This document shows, piece by piece, positions 24,751 through 33,023 of a stretch of 42,523 bases of DNA; the stretch's first letter is position 1; the number at the start of each line of letters is the position of its first letter. The stretch spans positions 1-42,523 of the forward strand of contig JACQUA010000005.1 in the NCBI GenBank assembly GCA_016210565.1, read 5' to 3'. Made by a program: the position numbers and the translations under genes. Source of the DNA: Chloroflexota bacterium (GTDB lineage: Bacteria; Chloroflexota; Dehalococcoidia; JACQUA01). The notes under the pieces are model-generated. The model saw only the letters and a program-made list of their open reading frames with translations, was not told the origin of the DNA and did no database searches.

Positions 24751-25614
24751 TTAACCCACCCTACGGGGCCGAGTAGCCACCCGGCGGGCAATCCATTTCT
24801 TGATGATGTCCAGGGCGTGCTCGGTCTCCGGACCCGGCCGGCTGGCGAACCCATGAGGCATATTCGGAAAGAACTCTAGGTCGAGCTCGCCTCCGGCTAA
24901 CCTGTACGACCTGGCAAACCGTTTTGGGATAGATAGGGGGATGTTGTTGTCCGCCGTGCCCTGGATAACCAGGACGGGGGGGCGCTCTACAGCTTCCCCG
25001 CGCTCCAGGACAAGCTGCGGGTTGCCCTCCTGCATGGCCTCTTCCGTCAGGAAGTAACCATCTGTCGCGGCGACGAGTTCCTGTCTCCCGTTCTTCCCGG
25101 CGTAGAGGTAGCGGGCATAGGGGTCGAGCACCGGCCAGAGGGCGATGACCCAGGCAACCGTGGCATCGACGGCAGGCGCTTCAAGAAGGGGGAAGGCCGT
25201 GTAGCGGGGGTCGTGCGGCCGCATGGCGCTGAGCACCACCGTGTGACCGCCGCTGGAGGCGCCCATGGCGCCCACGAGGCGGGGATCGGCATTGAACTCC
25301 CCGGCGTGGGCCTTGAGCCAGCGGGTGGCGAAGTTGAAGTCGGCCACCTGGGTGGGATACGGGTGCTGGGGGGCCGGCCTGAAGTCGATGGCGACAACGG
25401 TCATGCCGCTGGCGGCAAGCTGCCGGTTCAGGAAAGCGCCGTCAGTCCTGCTTCCCTGGCTCCAGACGCCGCCATGCACATAGATGAGGGCCGGGAAAGG
25501 TCCCTTCCCGCAGGGCTGGTAGATACGGGCCAGACATGTGTCTCCTGCCTCCCGCAGGTAGTCCACGTCCCAGACCTTCACTTCCGAATCGTTTGCCGGG
25601 TCGTGCGCTGGCAT
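24751..25614 (-). CDS. Alpha/beta hydrolase (esterase/lipase-like)
   Basis: A 287-residue hydrolase of the carboxylesterase/acetyl-esterase type with a complete catalytic set. The HGG oxyanion motif is at residues 47-49, nucleophile Ser120 in GASSGG, Asp222 in GTADNN and His254 in MPHGF. It probably hydrolyses a small ester or similar bond in the cytoplasm, since no signal peptide is seen. Its C-terminus overlaps repeat DNA (last residues RRVATRPRRVG), so the original end may have been altered. There is no strong ribosome site before the ATG at 25614. It lies convergent to the oxidoreductase operon; a direct metabolic link is not shown. Confidence 0.85.
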   Translation of the reverse strand: MPAHDPANDSEVKVWDVDYLREAGDTCLARIYQPCGKGPFPALIYVHGGVWSQGSRTDGAFLNRQLAASGMTVVAIDFRPAPQHPYPTQVADFNFATRWLKAHAGEFNADPRLVGAMGASSGGHTVVLSAMRPHDPRYTAFPLLEAPAVDATVAWVIALWPVLDPYARYLYAGKNGRQELVAATDGYFLTEEAMQEGNPQLVLERGEAVERPPVLVIQGTADNNIPLSIPKRFARSYRLAGGELDLEFFPNMPHGFASRPGPETEHALDIIKKWIARRVATRPRRVG

Positions 25615-26186
25615 GGCGGAATCAACCGGAACTTTGTCTTGTGGGGTTCATGGCATCCTGCCGGGATTGGCCATTGCTCGGAAAATGTCACCCTGAGCCG
25701 GAGCCCTGAGCGAAGCGAAGGGGCAGTCGAAGGGTCTTTCGTCCCCGCCGCTCCGAGAGAACTTGTCCTGAGCAGAGCGAAAGATTCTTCGACTATCCCG
25801 ATACTATCGGGACTGCGCTCGCTTCGCTCAGAATGACAGCGCACGCCATTTTCATCCTTCATGGTACCGACTCGTCGGGATGGGTGATTGCTCGGAAAAT
25901 GTCATTTTGTCGGGACGGGTTCGCCCCTACGGGGTCCCAACTCGTCGGGATGGCGGATAGATTCGCCGTGGCGGGATGTCCGTGCTCCATGGCCGCGTTG
26001 GGCGCAGTATACAAACCATTGCGGCCTGTTGTCAATGCACATGCGGCACGGTTTTCCCCCCAAGTCGCCGGTCTATTTCCGCGTCCGAAAATAAATCGCT
26101 GTTTTCGGGCAGTTAGAATGGGATGAATGCATGCGCGGCTTTGCGGCGCGAACCGGGGAACTATGACAGGCGAGCAGCCGGCGGTC
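25615..26186. other. Long repeat-filled spacer
   Basis: Contains one large TGTCACCCTGAGC element (25685-25839) and a second partial unit with CGACTCGTCGGGA and GTTCGCCCCTACGGGG segments (25860-25950). The remaining ~230 bases before the cupin end show no feature I can name. Open frames on either strand here look spurious. Confidence 0.6.
25685..25839. repeat. TGTCACCCTGAGC-family inverted element (long form)
   Basis: Left end ATGTCACCCTGAGCC, right end CGCTCAGAATGACAG, with extra internal GCGAAGCGAAGGGGCAG and CCCGATACTATCGGGA segments. At ~155 bp it is the longest copy in the window. Confidence 0.8.
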
Positions 26187-26717
26187 CTAACCGGGGCTGG
26201 TTACTTTGCCCCCGGTCCAGTCCGGATGTTCTTCCTGTTGGGTTTTATAGACCTCGACCGGATCCCTCATCGGCCAGAAGCGCCAGGCCATCCACACGGC
26301 CGGCTTTTCGGGGTGCAGATTGAAGTGCTGGTGTTCGCAACCTCCGGGCTTGACCGGCAAGAGTATCAGATCACCCTCCTCCCAGTCGTAGCGTACGCCA
26401 TCAACAACGCTGTAGCCTTTTCCATCCAGGACAAACAGGCCCAATCCCCCCTGGTGGGTGTGCCGCCCGGAGTGCTTGCGGATTTTCTGGACAAAGATAT
26501 GCCAGCCGGGAGCGCCCACCGTGCCCCAGTCATCTTGAGAGCACAATTGCTTGCTAAAGCCCTGCCGGCTCTGCTCCCATTCTTTCCCCTGACCCCTGAT
26601 GACTACCCGGCCTTCGACGCGCCGGCGGATGGCCTGGACTTGCAACCTCCACTGCCTATCGTAACTGGTTTCCTTTGGTTCGGGCTCTCTGTTGCGTTCG
26701 TAGACGGTTTCAACCAT
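26187..26717 (-). CDS. Cupin-domain protein
   Basis: A 176-residue single-domain cupin. The metal-binding His pair KHSGRHTHQGG and the second motif with EHQHFN are visible, separated by the GDLILLP turn, so a metal site is plausible. Related small cupins act as dioxygenases, isomerases or ligand sensors; the substrate here is unknown. GGAGG lies just upstream of the ATG at 26717. It starts 41 bases after the SBP D gene on the same strand, so the two are likely one operon, which suggests the cupin handles the ligand of that SBP. Confidence 0.8.
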   Translation of the reverse strand: MVETVYERNREPEPKETSYDRQWRLQVQAIRRRVEGRVVIRGQGKEWEQSRQGFSKQLCSQDDWGTVGAPGWHIFVQKIRKHSGRHTHQGGLGLFVLDGKGYSVVDGVRYDWEEGDLILLPVKPGGCEHQHFNLHPEKPAVWMAWRFWPMRDPVEVYKTQQEEHPDWTGGKVTSPG

Positions 26718-26758
26718 GGGGCTAACCTCCGCTGAGTGGGCCGGGACTTAGCGCCGCC

Positions 26759-27922
26759 TCATCTGCCGGCCTTCTCAATGATCTCCCTGGATATCTTCTG
26801 TAAAGGCTCCTTTCTCATTATGCTCTCCTCTGATTCAGAGAACATCTTTTCCCCGCTCAAGGGAAGAAACAGAGGGTGGAACCCTTCAGGAAGAACATCC
26901 CGCCTTATGCTGGGGAAGCCATAGCCTTTCGACAGGAGGGTCTGTCCTTCCCTGGTCAATAGCCAGTTCACGAACACCGCGGCGGCATTGGGGTGTGGCT
27001 GGACGGGAGGCAAGGCAAAAGCCCCTGCTGCCGTACCCATGGGATGGCCCTCCGTTTGCACCGCCAGGCTGATGGGCGCCCCGGCGTTGATGTACTCAAT
27101 CAGCGCTCCCCTCTTCCCCGCAATGCCGATAAAGTACTTGCCCCTGGCAGTCCAATCGACAACGAGGTAATCATCCCTGGTTACTACGACCTCCTGCTGT
27201 TTTATTAGCAGCCGCAGCCAATCGCTGGCCTCCTCCAGGTTCCACAAGTCATAGGCTATGTGACTGAACATGGAACTGGCTGCACCGCTAACCGAGGGGT
27301 CGCTCATCGAGATTTTCCCCTTATATTGCGGCTTCAGGAGGTCCTTATAGGAGGTTATTTCTCCTTCCTTGACCAGGGTAGTGTTGTAGCTGATGTAACG
27401 CTGGATAACAGCCAGCATCTTTACCGTGGTGCGGTCTTTGTCCAAAAACGGAAAGCGGCCCCCGGTCCACACGTCGGGACCGGTGACCTCAGGAAGGATT
27501 AAGAGGGGATCCGCAGGACCCAGCAGACCGGCGGGCTTCATTCCGTTCATCAGGGTATCGGTCCCCACCGAGAAGATATCGGCTACGCGCAGCTTCGCAT
27601 TGTTCTCCGCCTGGACCTTGGGCAGGAGCGCGGACCCGGAGCCTACGTTCGCGGACTCCAGCTCGATGCCATGCTTCTTTCCAAAAGCCTCACGGAGAGG
27701 GCCGGTCACCGAGGGCCCCCATCCGGTGTACATGATTACCTTCCCTTCTCTTCTGGCTTCAGTCAGAGTGCTGGCCCATTTCTGCTCCCAGTCCCCCCTG
27801 GCCGCCGGCCCCTCCCCGGCAGGCTTCCCCTGGGCAGCGGGAGAAGGCACTACCGCGGGAGTGCAACCAAGCGTAACACCGATGATCGCCAAGAAGAGTA
27901 CAGAAACGCGGACTGTCTTCAT
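26759..27922 (-). CDS. Solute-binding lipoprotein, divergent (SBP D)
   Basis: A 387-residue extracellular solute-binding lipoprotein (signal MKTVRVSVLFLAIIGVTLGC). It shares the family frame (WEQKWASTLTEARREGKV, LILPEVTGPDVWTGG, SYKDLLKPQYKGKISM, PHPNAAAVFVNWLL) but is clearly more distant from SBPs A, B, C and E, so it probably binds a different ligand. The C-terminus lacks the IFGPL...GRK tail of the others. A good promoter lies at 28066-28094 on the minus strand. It forms an operon with the cupin. No permease or ATPase is present nearby. Confidence 0.9.
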   Translation of the reverse strand: MKTVRVSVLFLAIIGVTLGCTPAVVPSPAAQGKPAGEGPAARGDWEQKWASTLTEARREGKVIMYTGWGPSVTGPLREAFGKKHGIELESANVGSGSALLPKVQAENNAKLRVADIFSVGTDTLMNGMKPAGLLGPADPLLILPEVTGPDVWTGGRFPFLDKDRTTVKMLAVIQRYISYNTTLVKEGEITSYKDLLKPQYKGKISMSDPSVSGAASSMFSHIAYDLWNLEEASDWLRLLIKQQEVVVTRDDYLVVDWTARGKYFIGIAGKRGALIEYINAGAPISLAVQTEGHPMGTAAGAFALPPVQPHPNAAAVFVNWLLTREGQTLLSKGYGFPSIRRDVLPEGFHPLFLPLSGEKMFSESEESIMRKEPLQKISREIIEKAGR

Positions 27923-28065
27923 TGCAACCCTCCATTCAATTACTATCTGTTATCTGACACCGTTCCGCAAACGCAGGGCCAACTCGCGCACTTAACCGTG
28001 ATCTCCGCGCAACGGTTTCATTGGAGGCAGGCCACCGAGAATCGTGTCCTACTGCCGGTGCACCA

Positions 28066-28094
28066 ACAATAACAAATCAACGGGTTACTGTCAA
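28066..28094 (-). promoter_or_regulatory. Sigma70-type promoter for SBP D and cupin
   Basis: On the minus strand, TTGACA (28094-28089), a 17-base spacer, and TATTGT (28071-28066). The transcript leader before the SBP D start would be about 135 bases. Confidence 0.7.
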
Positions 28095-28199
28095 GGTGCA
28101 GGCTGCAGTGTTAGCTACAGCTGAAAAGTGGACAGGCTGCAGGAGTTTCAGCCATGCACGCGCCATGCGCCGGACCGGGTTTGGCTGAGGCCGGGGTAT

Positions 28200-28229
28200 G
28201 TGACAGGGAATCAGGGTGTGTGATACAAT
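28200..28229 (+). promoter_or_regulatory. Possible promoter upstream of the CapA remnant
   Basis: GTGACA at 28200-28205 and TACAAT at 28224-28229 with an 18-base spacer, about 40 bases before the ancestral GTG start at 28267. It is a weaker match than the others listed. Confidence 0.45.
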
Positions 28230-28266
28230 TACGAATCGGCAATCGGAGGACTCGAAAAGAGAGAAA

Positions 28267-28813
28267 GTGACCGACCAGTCGGGGATCCAGAGACGAATTC
28301 ATGATCCACGTGGTGGGAAATGTAGCCCCGGGGCGGGTGGAGTTTGGAGAACCTATCGAATCGCTTTTTGGCATGGTCCACCGGGAGATCAAAAAAGCGG
28401 ATGGCGCTCTGTGCCAGTTGGAGAGGATCTTTGCGACCGGGGGGGGCCTTCAATACCGGGACCACAATACATCGAACTCGATGGTTGACCCCGGAAACGT
28501 TAAGTCGCTGGCAGCGGCAGGGTTCAATATCGCGTCTCACGCCGGGAATCGCTGCTTTGACTGGGGCCCTAAAGCCGGACGATATACGATGATGGTAAAA
28601 TGCGTCGCCGGCAGGAACGGCGTCCGGAAGGTGTCGTTCTTGCCCGGTTATACCAACCAGCGGGCGGAGCCTGAATTCCTGTCCCGGAATGATCCCAGGT
28701 TCGAGGAAGTCTTGCGTTACGTCGAGCCGGGGTGCGAGAAACTCGGTACCACCCTGAGCATGGAGGGAGAGGAAGCGATCGTTTTCAACCCAACCGGGAA
28801 ACAGGAGGCTTGA
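28267..28813 (+). pseudogene. Short CapA remnant: frameshift plus ~630-bp internal deletion (CapA-S7)
   Basis: The GTG at 28267 starts TDQSG as in the paralogues, but the reading frame shifts by one base before the ATG at 28301, from which the family sequence IHVVGNVAPGRVEFGEP resumes. At 28564-28569 the sequence jumps from NRCFDWGP (residue ~101 of paralogues) to the segment that normally follows GWERNPGPK (residue ~311), then continues GRYTMMVKC to the normal C-terminus. About 209 residues, including HWG and GHHxH, are missing. Both parental sites contain GGGCCC, so a short-homology deletion is likely. A 170-residue protein could still be made from 28301, without a catalytic core. Confidence 0.85.
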
Positions 28814-28940
28814 GGGAGGGGAAATCGGGCTTTGTAGATACTGGAAAAGGCGGCGTCAGATATGGAGTCGTGACATGGAAGCCACTTTCATTTAATTCGC
28901 TGCAGAGCGATAGCCAAGACGAACTCGGAGGTAGCAATCA

Positions 28941-30098
28941 ATGAACGGCAAAATCATCACCAGGGTGACCGTAATAGGGCTGGTCTGCCTGAGCCTGGTC
29001 TTGTCGGCCTGCGCCGGCCAGCAGGCTCCGGCGCCGGCGCCCACGACTAGAGCGCCTGCCCAGGGAGCGGTACAGCCAGGGGGATGGCAGGCGGACTGGG
29101 AAAAGACTCTGGCCGCGGCCAGGCATGAGGGTGAACTCATGATTTATGCGTCCAGCGCCGCCGCGACGCGGAATGCCATGGGCAAGGCTTTCAAGGACAA
29201 GTATGGGATCAATATCGAATGGGTCGAAGCGCCCAGCGCCCAGCTCACCGCGAAGATCCTCCAGGAGCGGCGGGCGGGCCTCTATATCCCCGACCTTACC
29301 CAGGGTTCAACCACGAACCAGGTAGTTGTTCTTAAGCCCCAGGGGCACACCGTCCCCATAAAGCCCCTGCTGATCCTGCCCGAGGTCCTGGACAAGAGCC
29401 TCTGGTCGGGCGGCGACATCGCGTGGGTGGACAACGACAAGACGCATATCATGAGCTCCCTCGCCGGGCCGGACTACCGGGTGACCTACAACAAGAACAT
29501 GGTGAAGCCGGACGAAATCCAGTCTTACAATGATCTGCTGAACCCCAGGTGGAAGGGGAAGATCGTCATCATGAATCCCGTCATGAGTGGGAGACCATTC
29601 ACCGAAATCACTCTGGCGATGGGCGTGGACTGGTGGAGGAAGTTCGTGCAGAGCGAGCCTGCGATACTGGACAACGACAGGCTGGCTGCGGAATGGGTTG
29701 CCCAGGGGAAGACCCCCCTCGGTATAATCGCCAGGTCGGACGTCCAGGAAGAGATCATCGCCGCAGGGGCGCCGATTGCGAGGGCGACGCCTAAGGAAGG
29801 CGCCTTCGTCAGCGGCGGCGGCATCGCCACTTCCCTTCTTGACCGGGCGCCCCATCCCAACGCGGCCAAGATATACGTTAACTGGTATTTGAGCAAAGAG
29901 GGAAGCGAAGTCCAGAGCAAAGTCACCGGCGTGCAGTCTGCCAGAACGGACGTGCCCACGGACCATCTATCTTCTTTCCAGATACGCCAGCCGGGCGTGA
30001 AATACATCCCCACGGAGACCGAGGCGTTCTTCGAGCAGAACGCCAAGACCAGGGACCTGGCCATGGAAATATTCGGGCCCCTGATGGGGAGGAAATAA
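28941..30098 (+). CDS. Solute-binding lipoprotein (SBP E)
   Basis: A 385-residue extracellular solute-binding lipoprotein: signal MNGKIITRVTVIGLVCLSLV, lipobox LVLSAC, Pro/Ala linker and WQADWEKTLAAARHEG. It has ERRAGLYIPDLTQGSTTNQ, LPEVLDKSLWSGGD, SYNDLLNPRWKGK, RAPHPNAAKIYVNWYLSKEG, SARTDVPTDHL and the IFGPLMGRK tail. The SBP remnant at 7636 is most like this copy. The leader CGGAGGTAGCAATCA before the ATG resembles those of SBPs B and C. It follows the broken CapA-S7 and precedes an enolase-superfamily gene and CapA-L3, so it sits in the SBP slot of a third cassette. Confidence 0.9.
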   Translation: MNGKIITRVTVIGLVCLSLVLSACAGQQAPAPAPTTRAPAQGAVQPGGWQADWEKTLAAARHEGELMIYASSAAATRNAMGKAFKDKYGINIEWVEAPSAQLTAKILQERRAGLYIPDLTQGSTTNQVVVLKPQGHTVPIKPLLILPEVLDKSLWSGGDIAWVDNDKTHIMSSLAGPDYRVTYNKNMVKPDEIQSYNDLLNPRWKGKIVIMNPVMSGRPFTEITLAMGVDWWRKFVQSEPAILDNDRLAAEWVAQGKTPLGIIARSDVQEEIIAAGAPIARATPKEGAFVSGGGIATSLLDRAPHPNAAKIYVNWYLSKEGSEVQSKVTGVQSARTDVPTDHLSSFQIRQPGVKYIPTETEAFFEQNAKTRDLAMEIFGPLMGRK

Positions 30099-30422
30099 GG
30101 CAACCCCGGAGTAACGAATGACGAAACCCCAATGACGAATGACCAAACGGATGACGAATGACGAACTTCGAATGACGAACTAGTCATCCATGCTTGGTCG
30201 GCCAAGCACGATGAAGCATGAAAATCATGGCTCACAGGCGGGGACGCCTGTGCCACCCCATTTTCGTAGCGATGTTCAAAACGCCAAATTCCGCAATGGG
30301 TCGTGCCATGACCGGGAATTCGTCATTCGACATTTGAAACCCACTGGTCATTCGTCATTCGGGTTTCGTCATTTCCTTATTGATTGGTCATTCGTCATTC
30401 GGATTTCGTCATTTACCCTCAT
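30099..30422. other. Repeat spacer with TGACGAATGAC units
   Basis: Multiple TGACGAATGAC units on the plus strand (30115-30180) and their inverse, GTCATTCGTCATTCGG-like, at 30347-30415, with a CACAGGCG hairpin at 30233-30252 between. The two clusters could pair into a long stem. No gene is visible. The repeats run right up to the next start codon. Confidence 0.7.
30233..30252. repeat. CACAGGCG...CGCCTGTG hairpin
   Basis: An 8-bp stem with a 4-base loop (GGGA); the same core as 24550-24569. Confidence 0.75.
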
Positions 30423-31568
30423 ATGAAGATAACGAAACTGGAGGTCATCCTCCTGGGGGTCGGCATCAGATTTGCCAGGACCAACGCCCGCGGGGTCATC
30501 ACCAAACCAGGAACTCCCAGTAAGATAGTGCTGCTCAAGCTTCACACCGATGAGGGAGTGACCGGTACCGGGTCGGTGAGGCCGAACCAGCCTACTCAAC
30601 CGGAGAACCCTCAGAGCACTATCGCGGCTATCAAAGACTACTTCGGTCCGGCCATCCTGGGCGAAGACCCCTTTGACATCGAAAAGATACTGGCGAAGTG
30701 TGACCGGCTCCTCCCCGGCAATAGCTTCCCCAAAATGGCCATCGATCTGGCCCTGCATGATGTCATGGGGAAAGCGATGGGAGTTCCCGTCTACAAGCTG
30801 CTCGGCGGCCTCTACTGGGATAGCATCCCCCTGGAATGGTCGCTGGGCATGAACCCCACGGACGAGATGGTCAGGGAAGCTACCGGCGCCGTTGAAAAGT
30901 ACGGCGTCAAGTATGTCTGCGTCAAGGTCGCCGGGCCGGCGGGATGGAAGCAGGACGTCAAGAATGTCGCTGCGGTAAGGGCGGCGCTGGGGGACGGTAT
31001 CGCCCTGGGAATCGATGCCAACGAGCTCTACAGCCCGGCGGTAGCCGTTAAGGCGATAAGGAAGATGGAAGAATACGACCTGTATTACGTAGAACAGCCC
31101 GTGCCCAGGTGGGACCTGGCGGGAATGGCCAGGGTCAGGCACGCGGTGGAGACCCCGATAATGGCCGACGAAGGGGTCTTCACGCTGCAGGAAGCCGTGG
31201 GGAACATTCAAGCCGGCGCTGTCGATATCCTCTGCCTCAAGTTGCCCAAGCACGGGGGCCTGCACCGGGCGAAGAAGATAGCCGCGGTCGGCGAGGCCTT
31301 CCATGTCCCGGTGAACCTCGGGGCCTATGGGGATTCGGGAGTCGGCGCGGCCGCGGCGGCCCACTTCTACGCCTCGACCAGGAACATGTTTCCGGCCGCC
31401 GAGTTCATCGGCGATCTGGCCAACCTGGAGCATGACCTGCTTACCGAGGAGACTAAGTTCGTCATCAAGGACGGCAGCACCGTGGTCCCCAAACGTCCCG
31501 GCCTGGGCGTGGAAGTGGATGAAAAGGCAGTGGCAAAGTACACCCTGGACAAATGGGTGGTGGAATAG
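30423..31568 (+). CDS. Enolase-superfamily enzyme (mandelate racemase/muconate lactonizing type)
   Basis: A 381-residue enzyme of the mandelate racemase/muconate lactonizing enzyme group, which abstracts a proton alpha to a carboxylate. The fold order is an N-terminal capping domain (1-130) and a barrel. Metal ligands are likely Asp198 (GIDANE), Glu224 (VEQPV) and Glu250 (MADEG); Lys168 (CVKV) and Lys273 (CLKLPKHGG) are candidate acid/base residues. Possible reactions are dehydration of sugar acids, racemisation or cycloisomerisation of carboxylates. The substrate cannot be named. The ATG at 30423 fits the family start, but no ribosome site is visible because repeat DNA abuts it. It lies between SBP E and CapA-L3, which hints at a carboxylate ligand for the SBP. 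Confidence 0.85.
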   Translation: MKITKLEVILLGVGIRFARTNARGVITKPGTPSKIVLLKLHTDEGVTGTGSVRPNQPTQPENPQSTIAAIKDYFGPAILGEDPFDIEKILAKCDRLLPGNSFPKMAIDLALHDVMGKAMGVPVYKLLGGLYWDSIPLEWSLGMNPTDEMVREATGAVEKYGVKYVCVKVAGPAGWKQDVKNVAAVRAALGDGIALGIDANELYSPAVAVKAIRKMEEYDLYYVEQPVPRWDLAGMARVRHAVETPIMADEGVFTLQEAVGNIQAGAVDILCLKLPKHGGLHRAKKIAAVGEAFHVPVNLGAYGDSGVGAAAAAHFYASTRNMFPAAEFIGDLANLEHDLLTEETKFVIKDGSTVVPKRPGLGVEVDEKAVAKYTLDKWVVE

Positions 31569-31576
31569 ACCGGTAT

Positions 31577-31596
31577 CACAGGCCACCGTGCCTGTG
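31577..31596. repeat. CACAGGC-CACCGT-GCCTGTG hairpin
   Basis: A 7-bp stem just after the enolase-family stop codon; it belongs to the CACAGGC family and may act as a 3'-end structure. Confidence 0.65.
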
Positions 31597-31691
31597 TGGG
31601 CCGCTATTTGATCCTTGATGGCGCTAAATCAGCCCCCTCACCTTAATCCTCTCCCACAAAGGGGAGAGGAAACTAATCCGAAAGGAATAAA

Positions 31692-33023
31692 GTGAAACCT
31701 GCAATCACCATGGCGCTCACGGGCGAGTCGATCGTTAACCGGCGGATTTCGGTCCAGACCGAAGAAAGGTTTCTCTCTGTCATCAAGATCGTCAGGGAGG
31801 CCGACGTCGCCTACACCCATTTCGAGGGGATCATACACGATTACGACGGACCGGAAGTTTACCCCGCGGCGTTGTCCGGATATACCTGGCAGTGGGCCCC
31901 GCGCTTCATAGCCGATGAGCTGAAATGGGCGGGGTTGCGTCTGGTATCCCTGGCCCACAATCACGTCCTGGACTATTCCTATGGCGCCCTGTTTTCGACC
32001 TGGAAGGCGCTGAACGACGCCGGCATCGCACACGCCGGCACCGGGATGAACCTGGGAGAAGCCCGGGAACCCGCCTATGTCGACACGGCCAAGGGGAGGG
32101 TGGCGCTGGTCTCTATGTGCTCATCGAATCTTTACTCGGCGAGGGCCGGCGAAGCCCGGCGGGATGTCAAAGGCCGGCCGGGTCTGAACCCGTTGCGCTT
32201 TTACTACGTGGCCGATCTCAATACAATTGAGACCCTGAAACAACTGGCTTTCAAAGTTGGCTGGCACTTCGCCAAGGCGGAAAAGGCATGGCTGTTTTAC
32301 CCTCCGGGTTCGGCGCATATGATTTACAAGTTTGTCGAAGGCGACCAGGAGGGGGTGACCACGGTGGCGGAAGAGGATGACGCCGAAGGCAATTTCAGGT
32401 CAATCAGGGACGCGGCCAGGCAGGCGGACTATGTCATTGCCCATCTGCACACCCATGAGTGGCACCCGGACAAGGGCGCCGACTACCCGGCGAAGTATGT
32501 GCCCCCATTCGCTAAATCGTGCATAGACGCGGGAGCGCACATGTTTACCGCCGAGGGCCGCGAACCGCCCAAAGGGATCGAGATTTATAAGGGCAGGCCC
32601 ATATTCTACGGGCGGGGGTGCTTCCTGGGGATGAGCCGGACGGTGACCAGGCTTCCCGCCGACTTTTACTTCAGGCCGGGCTATGGCCCGGAAATGCTCC
32701 GGTGGGAGGCGACGACGGCGGACGCCATGGATGCCCGCGACGCCCTGCCCTCGCCGTTGAATCCCCGGGGTCACGCCTCCACTTCCAAGGGTGAGGGCCC
32801 TATCGGGGTGGTCGCCCTTTGTTCGCTGGGGGATGATGGGGGGCTGACCGAGTTGAAACTATATCCGGTGGCGCTTACCCGCAAACCACGCTCCAGGCAC
32901 GGTGTGCCGATGCTGGCTGAGGGCGCGACCGCCGAAAGGATAATCGCCTACCTGGGAGAGCTATCGGCGCCGTTCGGGACTAAGATAGAGTACAAGGATG
33001 GGGCGGGCCTGGTCCAGCTATAG
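31692..33023 (+). CDS. CapA-family protein, long type (CapA-L3)
   Basis: A 443-residue long CapA-family protein (KPAITMALTGESIVNRRIS after a GTG start with AAAGGA upstream). Motifs match the other long members: Gly-Glu for Gly-Asp, SLAHNHVLDYSYGAL, LHTHEWH, and GREPPKGIEIYKGRP in place of GHHxH. The common insert RAGEARRDVKGRPGLNPLR and the C-terminus KIEYKDGAGLVQL are present. There is no signal peptide. It closes the third cassette-like set (CapA-S7 remnant, SBP E, enolase-family gene, CapA-L3). Confidence 0.85.
   Translation: MKPAITMALTGESIVNRRISVQTEERFLSVIKIVREADVAYTHFEGIIHDYDGPEVYPAALSGYTWQWAPRFIADELKWAGLRLVSLAHNHVLDYSYGALFSTWKALNDAGIAHAGTGMNLGEAREPAYVDTAKGRVALVSMCSSNLYSARAGEARRDVKGRPGLNPLRFYYVADLNTIETLKQLAFKVGWHFAKAEKAWLFYPPGSAHMIYKFVEGDQEGVTTVAEEDDAEGNFRSIRDAARQADYVIAHLHTHEWHPDKGADYPAKYVPPFAKSCIDAGAHMFTAEGREPPKGIEIYKGRPIFYGRGCFLGMSRTVTRLPADFYFRPGYGPEMLRWEATTADAMDARDALPSPLNPRGHASTSKGEGPIGVVALCSLGDDGGLTELKLYPVALTRKPRSRHGVPMLAEGATAERIIAYLGELSAPFGTKIEYKDGAGLVQL

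Noticed and set aside
25833..26126. Small plus-strand protein gene
   Set aside because: It runs through repeat DNA, has no ribosome site and no recognisable domain.
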